Source of the DNA: Neobacillus massiliamazoniensis
GTDB lineage: Bacteria; Bacillota; Bacilli; Bacillales; Cytobacillaceae
NCBI RefSeq assembly: GCF_001048695.1
Contig: NZ_CVRB01000001.1
Span: 62,001 to 126,000 of the forward strand
Length of the DNA stretch: 64,000 nt
Direction: 5' to 3'
In this document: positions 36,344-45,290 of the stretch, one piece after another
Numbering within the stretch: the first letter of the stretch is position 1
Layout: every line of letters begins with the position of its first letter
Made by a program: the position numbers and the translations under genes
The notes under the pieces: model-generated
Told to the model about the DNA's origin: nothing
Database searches by the model: none
The model's input: the letters and a program-made list of their open reading frames with translations, nothing else

Positions 36344-38026
36344 TTAATAATCTCGTAATTGCCATTCATTATTGGTAAACGTTAACGGTTCTCCATTTAA
36401 TTTTGGATGTAAAACATACCAGCCGCGATTGTTTACAGTCGAGTCGGTTTTATAGACAAAACGAAGCTTGGTTGCGTCCTTCGGTAAATCAAGCTCTTTC
36501 TTTTCCCAGCCATCGCTTGTTCCAGTAAACTCGGTTAGCTTTTGCCATGTACCGTTTAGGTAGACCTCGACATATCCATAGTCAGATTCATTTTCGAGCA
36601 TATACCACGTATCGAAGCTCAGCTTGCTGTCAGTAGTCAAGGAAAGGTCGGTGTCCATTACTCGATTAAGATTATCACCGTAACCTGCAAACCAAGCCGT
36701 CTCTTTGTTTGGAATCGATACAGGGATGGAATCCGCTACCATTCTCGCAAATATTCGTCTTGTTTGATTTGTTGAAACGGTGTTTCTAGATGGGTGCACC
36801 CGGTTTGTAAGTAAAATCGCTATAGTTTTATTGTTTGGACTAACTACAATTGAAGTACCGGTGTAGCCAGTATGACCGAACGACAAAGTCCCTTCTGAAA
36901 GTGCATCCATATACCATCCTTGGCCAAGCTCCCAGCCTAGCCCATGGTCATCTCCCGGAAATTTGGTATTTTGATTTTCAAGCAGCAACTTCACGGTTTC
37001 CGGCTTCAAAATTCTTTCTCCACCATAGGAACCACCGTTTAAGAATACCTGTGCAAGCTTTGCTAAATCTTCTGCTGTGGAGAATACACCAGCATGACCA
37101 GCAACCCCATCTAGTGACCAAGCATTTTCATCATGTACCTGACCCCAAACAAGCCCGCGGTTAGGAGTAGATTGGAACTCGGTAGCAGCAATCCGGTTTT
37201 TCAAGGAGGCTGGTGGATTGTACATCGTATCCTTCATCCCAAGCGGCTTGGTAATGTGCTCTTTTACAAACACATCCTCCCGCTTACCTGACAGGCGCTC
37301 TACTAATGCTCCAATCGTAATCATGTTTAAATCGCTATATTCGTAATGGGTCCCAGGCGGATTTTTTAACGGCTGTTTAAAAACAATTCGAAGTCTGTCA
37401 TCGCGAGAAGTTCCTTGTGTATACAAAGGAATCCAAGCGGTGAAACCAGACGTATGGGTTAATAATTGACGAATTGTCACGTTTTCCTTGCCGTTTTGAG
37501 CAAATTCAGGTATATATTTGGCCACTGGGTCATCTAATTGAAACAAGCCTTGTTCATAAAGAATCATCGCAGCTGTTGAAGTGAAAATTTTACTAATAGA
37601 AGCTAAGTCAAAAATGGTATTCTCCTGCATCGGAATCGGATGTTCCATTTCCGTAAAAGAACCATCCACATATTTGGCTGAATAACCATAGGCAGTTTGC
37701 TTTACAATTTTGCCGCCTCTTGCCACAAATGCGACAGCACCGGGCATAACCTTATTTGATATTGCTTGGTTCATAATCTGATCAATTTGTTGGAGAGGTG
37801 CCTCGACCATACCCGCTCCTCGTGCTGAGCCTGGATGAAGAACACTTGATGTTGGGATAACAGTTGAATTCCATGTGAAGACGGGATGAGGTTTCTGAGA
37901 TGAAGAAGCATGTTTTCCTTGTTTTTCAATAGTTGGCATATAAGGTGAATCTCCTGTTGCAAAAACGGTTGAGGTTCCTAAAAAAACAGAGCAAATAGAA
38001 GTGATGATAAAGGTTTTTCTCTTCAT
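36344..38026 (-). CDS. Secreted serine hydrolase (beta-lactamase family, YbbE-like)
   Basis: A 560-residue exported protein. The signal peptide spans about 1-23 (ICSVFLGTSTVFA). The beta-lactamase/class C-like domain spans about 75-435, with S143-x-x-K146 (ASISK), Y230-S-D (YEYSDLN) and a HTG motif (FGHTGYTG). A C-terminal beta-rich domain (about 450-560), seen in DLSLTTDSKLSFDTWYMLE and the NRGWY region, probably binds the cell wall or sugar. The pairing with NamZ suggests muropeptide processing outside the cell. A cre site lies upstream. Confidence 0.87.
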   Translation of the reverse strand: MKRKTFIITSICSVFLGTSTVFATGDSPYMPTIEKQGKHASSSQKPHPVFTWNSTVIPTSSVLHPGSARGAGMVEAPLQQIDQIMNQAISNKVMPGAVAFVARGGKIVKQTAYGYSAKYVDGSFTEMEHPIPMQENTIFDLASISKIFTSTAAMILYEQGLFQLDDPVAKYIPEFAQNGKENVTIRQLLTHTSGFTAWIPLYTQGTSRDDRLRIVFKQPLKNPPGTHYEYSDLNMITIGALVERLSGKREDVFVKEHITKPLGMKDTMYNPPASLKNRIAATEFQSTPNRGLVWGQVHDENAWSLDGVAGHAGVFSTAEDLAKLAQVFLNGGSYGGERILKPETVKLLLENQNTKFPGDDHGLGWELGQGWYMDALSEGTLSFGHTGYTGTSIVVSPNNKTIAILLTNRVHPSRNTVSTNQTRRIFARMVADSIPVSIPNKETAWFAGYGDNLNRVMDTDLSLTTDSKLSFDTWYMLENESDYGYVEVYLNGTWQKLTEFTGTSDGWEKKELDLPKDATKLRFVYKTDSTVNNRGWYVLHPKLNGEPLTFTNNEWQLRDY

Positions 38027-38092
38027 TTACGTGCCTCCCTTTAAAAATAGTAGATTAATTGTTAGCGTTTTTCTTATGTATGAATAATATTT

Positions 38093-38107
38093 TGGTAACG
38101 CTTACAT
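38093..38107 (-). promoter_or_regulatory. CcpA cre site upstream of the YbbE-like hydrolase
   Basis: The minus strand reads ATGTAAGCGTTACCA, a full match to the cre consensus WTGNAANCGNWNNCW, 67-81 nt upstream of the start codon. The site is close to palindromic. It suggests repression of muropeptide scavenging when glucose is present. Confidence 0.6.
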
Positions 38108-38320
38108 TTTATAGTAAAAGCATACTTGTTTTAACTCACAGTCGTCTATACCACTTAAGGCCCATCACCCTTATTTTAGGTCGTCTAAACAGACATAAAG
38201 TCATATGTCTTAAGAATTAATTTTAAATTTTTTAAAAATATAGTGAAATTTTATTTCAAATCGAATGCTATTTGAGCTATTAAAAAATCTAGATTCATAA
38301 ACAGCTTCTTACTTTAAAAA

Positions 38321-38506
38321 AGGCTGTGTTAAACTTGCCTGTTGATTTGCGCTCCAGGCGCTTCGCTTTCCGCGGGCGTTCCGGGGAGCCTCCTCGGCGC
38401 TAAGCGCCTGTGGGGTCTCCCCTGCACCGTACTCCCGCAGGAGTCTCGCGCCTTCCGCTCCAATCAACTTAGTTTCAAAAATCAAAAATGTCCTTTAACA
38501 CAGCCT
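38321..38506 (+). mobile_element. MITE-like element, copy D (about 185 bp)
   Basis: Short form with perfect ends AGGCTGTGTTAAA / TTTAACACAGCCT. If the outer A/T pair is counted, the flanks are a perfect 8-bp duplication TTTAAAAA (38313-38320 and 38507-38514). It lies in an 800-bp gene-free stretch. Confidence 0.88.
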
Positions 38507-38751
38507 TTTAAAAAAATGCTGTTTTTGCATAGATTGTAGTCTTTCGTACCATAGCCAAAAACTCGTATTAATGATGATATCGTATTCTTTTCTTTAAAAC
38601 TATCGATAATATCCTTCGGCAAACTAAAACCCACATAGTAGTTTCAGTAGCTACAAAGTTTAAAGTTGGGCAACAATTTTTTCAATATAATTCCATCAAA
38701 AGGTACGATAAGTATGGTGATTAATAGTTTAGGTCTACTACACTTGGGATC
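38507..38751. other. Gene-free stretch, probably decayed sequence
   Basis: About 245 bp with no convincing open frame. It runs into an integrase-like fragment, so it may be remains of a lost mobile or phage gene. Nothing else is recognised. Confidence 0.4.
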
Positions 38752-38811
38752 ACGATGGATACGTACACACACCTGTTGCCAAACATGAAAAAAAGCTACC
38801 CAGCAGTTTGA
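38752..38811 (+). pseudogene. Remnant of a tyrosine recombinase C-terminus
   Basis: One frame reads TMDTYTHLLPNMKKSYPAV and then a stop, close to the TxDTYSHLLPNMQ end of phage-type tyrosine integrases that contains the catalytic Tyr. LG-like sequence (cacttggga) just upstream is out of frame. Only this tail is left. Confidence 0.45.
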
Positions 38812-38818
38812 GCAGCCC
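38793..38818 (-). terminator. Hairpin downstream of the helicase-nuclease operon
   Basis: An imperfect stem around AGTTTGAGCAGC, followed on the minus strand by GCTTTTTTTCATG. It is about 15 nt after the stop of the AddA-like gene, and its core repeats the hairpin at 23891-23916. Confidence 0.4.
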
Positions 38819-38831
38819 ATTTTAATTCTGA

Positions 38832-41800
38832 TTAAATATTTTCCTTAACAAAGAAAAGTTTCTCGCTTACTACTTTTTCTCCCGTCATCTCTTCCCAAGC
38901 AAGTTTATAAAATGAGATTTGGTCATGATAAAAATCTGCTAACAGTTTGAAGTGTTCCGGGTCGGCAGGATTATCTGTCTTGTAATCAACGATTTTCCAG
39001 ACTCCGTTTATATTATAGATAAGATCAATCACGCCTTTAACAATATAAGGATGACTCGAATTACCAGATGAATCAATCCATTCATAAAGATGATTATCCT
39101 TAGAGACAGTGATCGTAAACGGAACTTCTGTTAAGACCAGTTCTGCAGAAGGAAGCTCACTCCAAAAATCCGAGCGTTTCAAAGCATCAATTGCCTGCCT
39201 TACTTCGGTTTCTTTCTCTAATGGAAAATCGAATTGATTAAGTAAAGATGGTATATAGTTCGTTACATCATTCCCTTTTACCACTTTCTCATATACTTGG
39301 TGAATGATGGTTCCCCAGTTCTTTCCGCCACCTTCTTCTCTTTCGATGGTTACCACTTTGGAATAATCTTTTTCCTTTGTCGGTGACCAATAATCATATG
39401 ACTTTTCTTTCCGTCCTTCAACCCAAGCTTGCAGTTCACTGGTTTGGGATTGGTAGTTTGTTTTATTTACTTCTTCTAATTCCCGCACGACTACTTCCAT
39501 ATCAATCTCTTGGATAGGAAATTCTTCAATATTTTCAATCTCAAACAAAAGATTCCAAGGATTTTTCTTATCACTCTTTGCACTAGAGCTAATGATTAAG
39601 GCCATTTCAGGACGGGTTGCAGCTACGTAAAGAATACGAAGCTCTTCAGCATTCAAATATTGCAGTTCCTCCTTTTTGTAGTCAGCCCAATCTTTAGGCA
39701 GTGCTATATCTTTAGATTGAAAACCTTTTTTTACTGTAAAGGAAAAATAGCCTTTCGAAGTATAACCTTCGCGTTTAATATGTTTTGATAAAAACGATTC
39801 AGGGTCAACAAGCTTAAAAGGGTGAGCTAGAAAAACAATTTTTGCTTCCAGCCCTTTTGCTTTATGAACATTCATTACCCTAACGGCGTCAGCTTCTTCT
39901 TCGATATTGATTACAGTCGTTTTGTTATACACCATCTCAGTTAAAAGTTCAAACACCTGCTTATAGGTTGATTGTCCATCCATTTCACGCTTTCGAAGCC
40001 CTTCAAAGATCTGGAGCAAACTCTTATATATTTGTTTGTTTCGTTGGTTTTGTATAAGTAAAATATATAATCCAGTATCTTCAGTAATTTTTTCAATGGC
40101 AATGGTCGGCGAATAAACGCGCACCCATTTTTGATATTCTCTAAGCTTGGAGATTGCCGATTCCAATTTATCTCTAACCTTTACACTTAAGGTTGCAGGG
40201 ATTTCACTGTATAGAGAAAATACGCCTCCATTCATTTTCCATTGAAAGAGTTCATCATCACTGATTCCGAAAAAGATACCGCGCAATGTCGCAAGCAGGC
40301 TGACTTCATCGGTTGGATCAATAAAGGTTTGTAAGAGAATACAAAGCTCCTGAAATTCTCTCATTTCTCCTATAATAACCTCACCGCTGATGCTGACTGG
40401 AATACCATTAGCCTCAATTTTCTCAGCGTAGATAGCAATCCCTTCCGTATACCTTGTCAGAACCATAAAATCACGAGGATTATAACCTTGAGAGATTAGC
40501 TGTCCAATAGCGGAAGCAATTTGTTCCGAATCAATATCGATAATATCGTCTTTCTTTGTTACTTCAGCAGGTACAGTAAGTTTTTTGATCCCAGCCAAGG
40601 CCGCACCATTCACCTTATTAAAAGAATGGAGCGGATGATAAGCCGCCTGATATAAGGTCGCTGCTTCTGGTAAATGAGAATGAAACACTTTGTTCAACTC
40701 TTCTGTCACAGCATCGACGGTTCGAAAGTTCATCGTGAGCTGCAATACTTTTCCACCATGCTCTTCAATTAACTTCTTGACACGATTGTATGTATCAATG
40801 TCAGCACGGCGAAACCGATAGATTGCCTGCTTAGGATCACCAACCACAAATAATGAACCATTTTTTGGTTTACACTTGGTCCAAATCTTTTCAGCTGGAT
40901 CTTCACTCGTTAAATAGAACATGATTTCTGCCTGAATAGGGTCCGTATCTTGAAATTCGTCCACAAGCAGACATCTATATTTAGTTTGGAAATATTGACG
41001 TACCTCCGCATTTTCCCGCAAAAGGTTGGCGGCATTAAGCAGCAAATCCTGAAAGTTTAAGAGAGAACGTTCTTTTTTTAATTGGATGTAGGTTTGCATT
41101 CCTTCTTGTAAAAAAGAAACAACCTTAGGATGACAATATTCTTTCCATTCCTGCAGAAGCGGTTTAATGTACTTATCCACTACTTCATTAATTTTTTCTT
41201 CATAATACTTAGCATCCTCATTTGTATTCCAGCGATTAAGCGTTGGTTTTAAATTTTTATCGAATAGCTCAAATAAAGATATAATCTCTTTATCTTTTGA
41301 TGGGTTGAGGAAACGATTTTTCTTGTTGGCGTTAATAATGGCCGTTTGCAAAGAATCGTATCCTCTTTCTGGTTCCCGCTTTGAAATGGAACCTTTCGCT
41401 TCATTCATAACCGCCATTAATGAGTGGTAAGCAGATACCAATTCCGGCTTTTCTGCAGTGTTATCATGAACCCATTCAACATCAGGATATTCTTTCATCT
41501 GACATAGATTTTCAAACAAATTTGCAACGGAAAAACCTAGCTGATTCATTTCCTCTAGTAGAGAAGATTGTTCATTCTGCAATTTCTGCAGGAATATATG
41601 CCACGCTTCTTCTAATAACTCAGTGTCTGCCGCTTCTTCTAATTCTGTAAACGCCAAATCCAAATTAGCTTCAATCGGTCTTTCCCGCAAAAGCTTTGCA
41701 CAAAACGAGTGGACCGTTCCTAAGAAGCAGCGCTCGATGTTTTGTATGGCCTCGGAAAGATAATATTTCACATCGTCATTTTGTTCTTCTTTCCACGTCT

Positions 41801-42029
41801 TTTCCAGCTTTGACTGAAAACGAACCTTCAGCTCATCAGCCGCTTTTTTTGTGAATGTTATGGCGACGATTTGGTCAATTGTACAAGTCCGGGTACAAAT
41901 AAGCTGGACCATCCTCTCGACTAAACTTGTTGTTTTTCCAGATCCGGCACCTGCTTCCACGAGGAGGTTGATGCCAAGCTCATATTTGATTTTATCCCTT
42001 GCTCCTTGATCGATTACTATATTATTCAT
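38832..42029 (-). CDS. AddA-like UvrD helicase with PD-(D/E)XK nuclease
   Basis: A 1065-residue superfamily 1 helicase fused to a C-terminal nuclease. Walker A is GAGSGKT at 27-33, motif Ia is AITFTKKAADEL, Walker B is LLVDEFQDTDPIQ near 356, motif IV-V is around GDPKQAIYRFRRAD, and motif VI is LRILYVAATRPEMAL. The nuclease core is GVIDLIY...VDYKTDNP near 1000-1016, preceded by GTIIHQVYEK. Canonical Bacillus AddA is about 170 residues longer, so this is a second, divergent pair. It overlaps its partner by 8 nt and lies downstream of a WYL regulator. Confidence 0.9.
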   Translation of the reverse strand: MNNIVIDQGARDKIKYELGINLLVEAGAGSGKTTSLVERMVQLICTRTCTIDQIVAITFTKKAADELKVRFQSKLEKTWKEEQNDDVKYYLSEAIQNIERCFLGTVHSFCAKLLRERPIEANLDLAFTELEEAADTELLEEAWHIFLQKLQNEQSSLLEEMNQLGFSVANLFENLCQMKEYPDVEWVHDNTAEKPELVSAYHSLMAVMNEAKGSISKREPERGYDSLQTAIINANKKNRFLNPSKDKEIISLFELFDKNLKPTLNRWNTNEDAKYYEEKINEVVDKYIKPLLQEWKEYCHPKVVSFLQEGMQTYIQLKKERSLLNFQDLLLNAANLLRENAEVRQYFQTKYRCLLVDEFQDTDPIQAEIMFYLTSEDPAEKIWTKCKPKNGSLFVVGDPKQAIYRFRRADIDTYNRVKKLIEEHGGKVLQLTMNFRTVDAVTEELNKVFHSHLPEAATLYQAAYHPLHSFNKVNGAALAGIKKLTVPAEVTKKDDIIDIDSEQIASAIGQLISQGYNPRDFMVLTRYTEGIAIYAEKIEANGIPVSISGEVIIGEMREFQELCILLQTFIDPTDEVSLLATLRGIFFGISDDELFQWKMNGGVFSLYSEIPATLSVKVRDKLESAISKLREYQKWVRVYSPTIAIEKITEDTGLYILLIQNQRNKQIYKSLLQIFEGLRKREMDGQSTYKQVFELLTEMVYNKTTVINIEEEADAVRVMNVHKAKGLEAKIVFLAHPFKLVDPESFLSKHIKREGYTSKGYFSFTVKKGFQSKDIALPKDWADYKKEELQYLNAEELRILYVAATRPEMALIISSSAKSDKKNPWNLLFEIENIEEFPIQEIDMEVVVRELEEVNKTNYQSQTSELQAWVEGRKEKSYDYWSPTKEKDYSKVVTIEREEGGGKNWGTIIHQVYEKVVKGNDVTNYIPSLLNQFDFPLEKETEVRQAIDALKRSDFWSELPSAELVLTEVPFTITVSKDNHLYEWIDSSGNSSHPYIVKGVIDLIYNINGVWKIVDYKTDNPADPEHFKLLADFYHDQISFYKLAWEEMTGEKVVSEKLFFVKENI

Positions 42030-45018
42030 ATGCCCTCACCCCTTTAAAACGACGTAATGCTTCATAATTCTTGTCCATTTGTTTTACTTCAAAGATGTCT
42101 TCGGTGTAAAAACTTCTTCGGCAGACCGTATTGTACTCACAAAACTTACAATCATCTTGATCATCCGTCATCGTAAAAGATCCATTGGCGAGAACATCGA
42201 TCAATCTTTCAAGGATATCCAATCCATTTGTTCGGACTGTTGAGTCTTGATTTCGGACAAAACGTTCTCCAAGTCCTTTAACAGTAGGGAAGTAATAAGC
42301 ACTTTCTTCAACGACCCCGGCTTCCAATTGTAAATGCTGTTCAATTGCAAGCGCATAGAGCAGATGCTGCAGCTGCCGGCCACCCTTAAAGATTTTGTTA
42401 CTTCCATAATTGTATGTGCTTCCTGTTTTGTAATCGATAATATGGTACTTACCAGCTGACGTTTCATCCACCCGATCAATTTTTCCCGACACCTTAATCG
42501 TTTTTCCAGATGGTAATGTAATTTCCGCAGGCTTATTTTCCCCAGCACCAAATGTGTATTCAAAATAAATTGGCCTGTACGTTTGACAATGAGTTTCTTC
42601 CTCTTTTAGGAAAACTCGGCAGCATGCAATGATATCATTCACTTCCAATTGAAAAATACGATCATTAGGAGGTGGAAGAATCTCTTTTTGCTTATTGATT
42701 AATTCCATGGCAATTCCAATAAGTAATTCTTCATGATTTTCATTTGGCTTACTATTGTTTTCCTTTTGCAGTTCCTGATAAAAAGTTTCAAAAGTTTTGT
42801 GCAGCAGGCTCCCTCTTGTAGCTGCATCTAACCACTTATAAGGGTCAAAAGCAATCTCCTCTATAGGCTTCACTCCAAGTACCTCTCCCAGGAAATAAGA
42901 AAAAGGACATGCTGCGAGTGTCTCTAACTTACTTGCAGTCATAATTTTTTCTTCATTTCGACGAGGGTCAAAAAGTCTTGGATCAATGGATACAAGTCCA
43001 TCATATTCTGTAAATTGCTCTTGAAGACGGTTCTTCTCTGCTTGTAGACCATGTGCTAGATTAGAATAATGTTCATACATATCTCTACTGATTGCGATAT
43101 GGTTATTTTGAACAAGATGCTGGTTCCAGTAATCCCGTTCATCAAAAGCCTCTACTGCAACTAGTGGGGAAGGAAGTTGTTTTACATCTTTAAATTCCGC
43201 ATCAGGCTTTCCTATTTTCATCCGGTAGCATTGTAAAAATAAATAAGCAGGACTTACAGCTCTATTCTCATTCACATCAAAATTACAATAACTTACGGTT
43301 ACATTCCCTTCGCATTGGGCAAGGAGCTGTAACATCGTATATAGCTTTTCCTGGCCGCTTTCTTGTATAAACGGCAAGCTATTTCCAATTTTTTTTCGTT
43401 CCATATCAAGAAGTAATGGGTCTTCACTAGACCCGCCGGGAAACTTTCTGTTGTCCAATCCAACGATAAAAATATTCGATCGTGATTGGTAGATTCCATT
43501 TTGATAGGAAGAAACATGCAAATGGCCTGACTTTGGATTGGAACGAAGTACTCGTAAAGAAAGCAGTAAATCCTCCAATTTATCGAAAATAGAATACCGT
43601 GGATAGGTTTCATCCGAATACAGCAGAACTTTATCGATTTCATCAAGCAGCGCAATCTTTGCTAGTTCATCAAGAGCAGAAGTCGTTTTACAAAAGTTTT
43701 TAATCATAAACGACAGGCCTATGAGGGCCGCTTTATAATTCATATGTTCTTCATTGTTAGGAAGCTTACTTGTTAAAGTCTTTAACCAATTCATCACCCA
43801 TGACACTTGGTTAGCACGATTTTTATAATTGGCTTTTCTCTCTTCATCTTCTTGCTTACCTGCCTTCTCGAGGAGAGAGTGAATTAGCTCGTTTAATTGA
43901 GTAACATAGCGTTCTTTCCCCCAGCCAATCTGGGCATTGCGTAGCATCCGAGTTATTCTAGTATTAGAAGGTGCTCCTTCTTTTAACTCCAGCAATCCTT
44001 GATTGATCAAATCAAGAAAGGCAGTTACACGATAATTTGATTTTATCCATTGTAAAATTCCTGCTGCGAGCCGTCCTGGCCGGCTAAATGCAATTGGGAT
44101 CCCTTCTCCAAACGTAACGGGAATATCCCATTTTTGCGAAAAGTGATATAAGAGGGTTATATATTTTTCTCCACTTGTATAATAAATGATATTTTCGTCA
44201 AGCAGAGATTGAGAGCATTTTATTTTTTGAAAAATATTTTTGATCTCTAATTCTTCTGTTTTTGCCGTTAATAAAGAAATATGTGCTGATTCCTTTGCGT
44301 TGTCTAAGTCGTATAAATAGCTCAATGGAACAGGTTTACCCCAAAGAATGGAACGAATGCCTGTCCGTTCAGGTATTTTTATACCGTTAACGGGCTGGAG
44401 AGGCAATTTTACAGTTGTTTCAGGAAGTATTTTATTTAATAATTTTTCCTCTAAATAGGATAAAGAAAGATTGGATTGAAGAATATTGATGGTCTGACTA
44501 TTTGTTTCTGCATATTGAAATGCCATGCGTAACAACTCAGCTTGATCGATTAATTGATGCTTTTGTAAGTGATCCTCATAGTTTGTAAGGATTTGCTGTA
44601 TATCTTGTCCTTTTTTTTCGGTTAGAAACATGTCAGGAGTTAGAGAATGACTGGTGTATCCGGCCATTCGTAAGGTATGAATCGTTTGAAACATTGTACG
44701 GCTAAATGAAGCGGTTATTTCCATCTGATCAAAGTAGTTGAGCAGCCCATTTTCCTTTAATTTAGAAAGGACTAAATAGGAAAGCTGTGAACCTACGGTC
44801 GCATCGATTACTTTATAAGGTTCCTTTGAATGATTCTCAAGGATTTCCAATGCCAAATCAACGACTGTTTTATATTTTAAATTAATGGCTAAAAATCCAC
44901 GTTTGACATAAGCTTCGATGATTTGCTCACCTATCGAGTATTGGTCAACGATTATCACTTTTTCTTGAAAAGGGTAGTCTGTCATAATAGAATGCAATTT
45001 CTTCACTAGCGATTTCAT
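42022..45018 (-). CDS. AddB-like PD-(D/E)XK nuclease with iron-sulfur cysteines
   Basis: A 998-residue partner of the AddA-like helicase. The N-terminal two thirds have a degenerate helicase form with no Walker A motif visible, as in the inactivated superfamily I helicases. The C-terminal nuclease has GSLLHKTFETFY, GKIDRVD and IIDYKTGS (near 863). Four cysteines typical of an AddB 4Fe-4S cluster are present: one in AACPFSYFL (near 702) and three in DDCKFCEYNTVC (near 959). The pair probably resects DNA ends. Placement after a WYL regulator favours an accessory or defence role over housekeeping repair. Confidence 0.88.
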   Translation of the reverse strand: MKSLVKKLHSIMTDYPFQEKVIIVDQYSIGEQIIEAYVKRGFLAINLKYKTVVDLALEILENHSKEPYKVIDATVGSQLSYLVLSKLKENGLLNYFDQMEITASFSRTMFQTIHTLRMAGYTSHSLTPDMFLTEKKGQDIQQILTNYEDHLQKHQLIDQAELLRMAFQYAETNSQTINILQSNLSLSYLEEKLLNKILPETTVKLPLQPVNGIKIPERTGIRSILWGKPVPLSYLYDLDNAKESAHISLLTAKTEELEIKNIFQKIKCSQSLLDENIIYYTSGEKYITLLYHFSQKWDIPVTFGEGIPIAFSRPGRLAAGILQWIKSNYRVTAFLDLINQGLLELKEGAPSNTRITRMLRNAQIGWGKERYVTQLNELIHSLLEKAGKQEDEERKANYKNRANQVSWVMNWLKTLTSKLPNNEEHMNYKAALIGLSFMIKNFCKTTSALDELAKIALLDEIDKVLLYSDETYPRYSIFDKLEDLLLSLRVLRSNPKSGHLHVSSYQNGIYQSRSNIFIVGLDNRKFPGGSSEDPLLLDMERKKIGNSLPFIQESGQEKLYTMLQLLAQCEGNVTVSYCNFDVNENRAVSPAYLFLQCYRMKIGKPDAEFKDVKQLPSPLVAVEAFDERDYWNQHLVQNNHIAISRDMYEHYSNLAHGLQAEKNRLQEQFTEYDGLVSIDPRLFDPRRNEEKIMTASKLETLAACPFSYFLGEVLGVKPIEEIAFDPYKWLDAATRGSLLHKTFETFYQELQKENNSKPNENHEELLIGIAMELINKQKEILPPPNDRIFQLEVNDIIACCRVFLKEEETHCQTYRPIYFEYTFGAGENKPAEITLPSGKTIKVSGKIDRVDETSAGKYHIIDYKTGSTYNYGSNKIFKGGRQLQHLLYALAIEQHLQLEAGVVEESAYYFPTVKGLGERFVRNQDSTVRTNGLDILERLIDVLANGSFTMTDDQDDCKFCEYNTVCRRSFYTEDIFEVKQMDKNYEALRRFKGVRAYE

Positions 45019-45192
45019 AAGTCCCCTCCTATGTTAATAATCCTATTGCCTAAATTTAAAGATTAGCAAAGTATCTCTTAAAAATTTGAATATATACAAG
45101 GGTTACTTTCTCCTTTAATTAATCACCCGGATACTTTTAAATAGCGGAAAATATTAACCCATTTGATTAACAATTCTATTTTTACAACTCCT

Positions 45193-45209
45193 TCGATCTT
45201 CTAGATCGA
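45193..45209. promoter_or_regulatory. Possible operator: TCGATC-N5-GATCGA inverted repeat
   Basis: A perfect 6-bp inverted repeat with a 5-nt spacer in the 270-bp gap between the WYL gene and the AddB-like gene. It could be a regulator site or chance. No clear promoter was placed beside it. Confidence 0.3.
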
Positions 45210-45258
45210 TAATCCCATTATATACCTTTTCTTAATTGAACCTTACCTATTTTAGGGA

Positions 45259-45290
45259 AAGGTAAAAACACTTGCCCCTCAGCAAGTGTT
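45259..45290 (-). terminator. Terminator of the WYL regulator gene
   Basis: A perfect 9-bp stem AACACTTGC / GCAAGTGTT (45267-45275 with 45282-45290), followed on the minus strand by TTTTTACC. The right arm covers the first bases of the stop codon. Confidence 0.8.

Noticed and set aside
38832..45018. The single housekeeping AddAB enzyme
   Set aside because: Subunit size differs, Walker A is missing in the AddB-like protein, sbcDC neighbours are absent and a WYL regulator is adjacent; not fully excluded without the rest of the genome.
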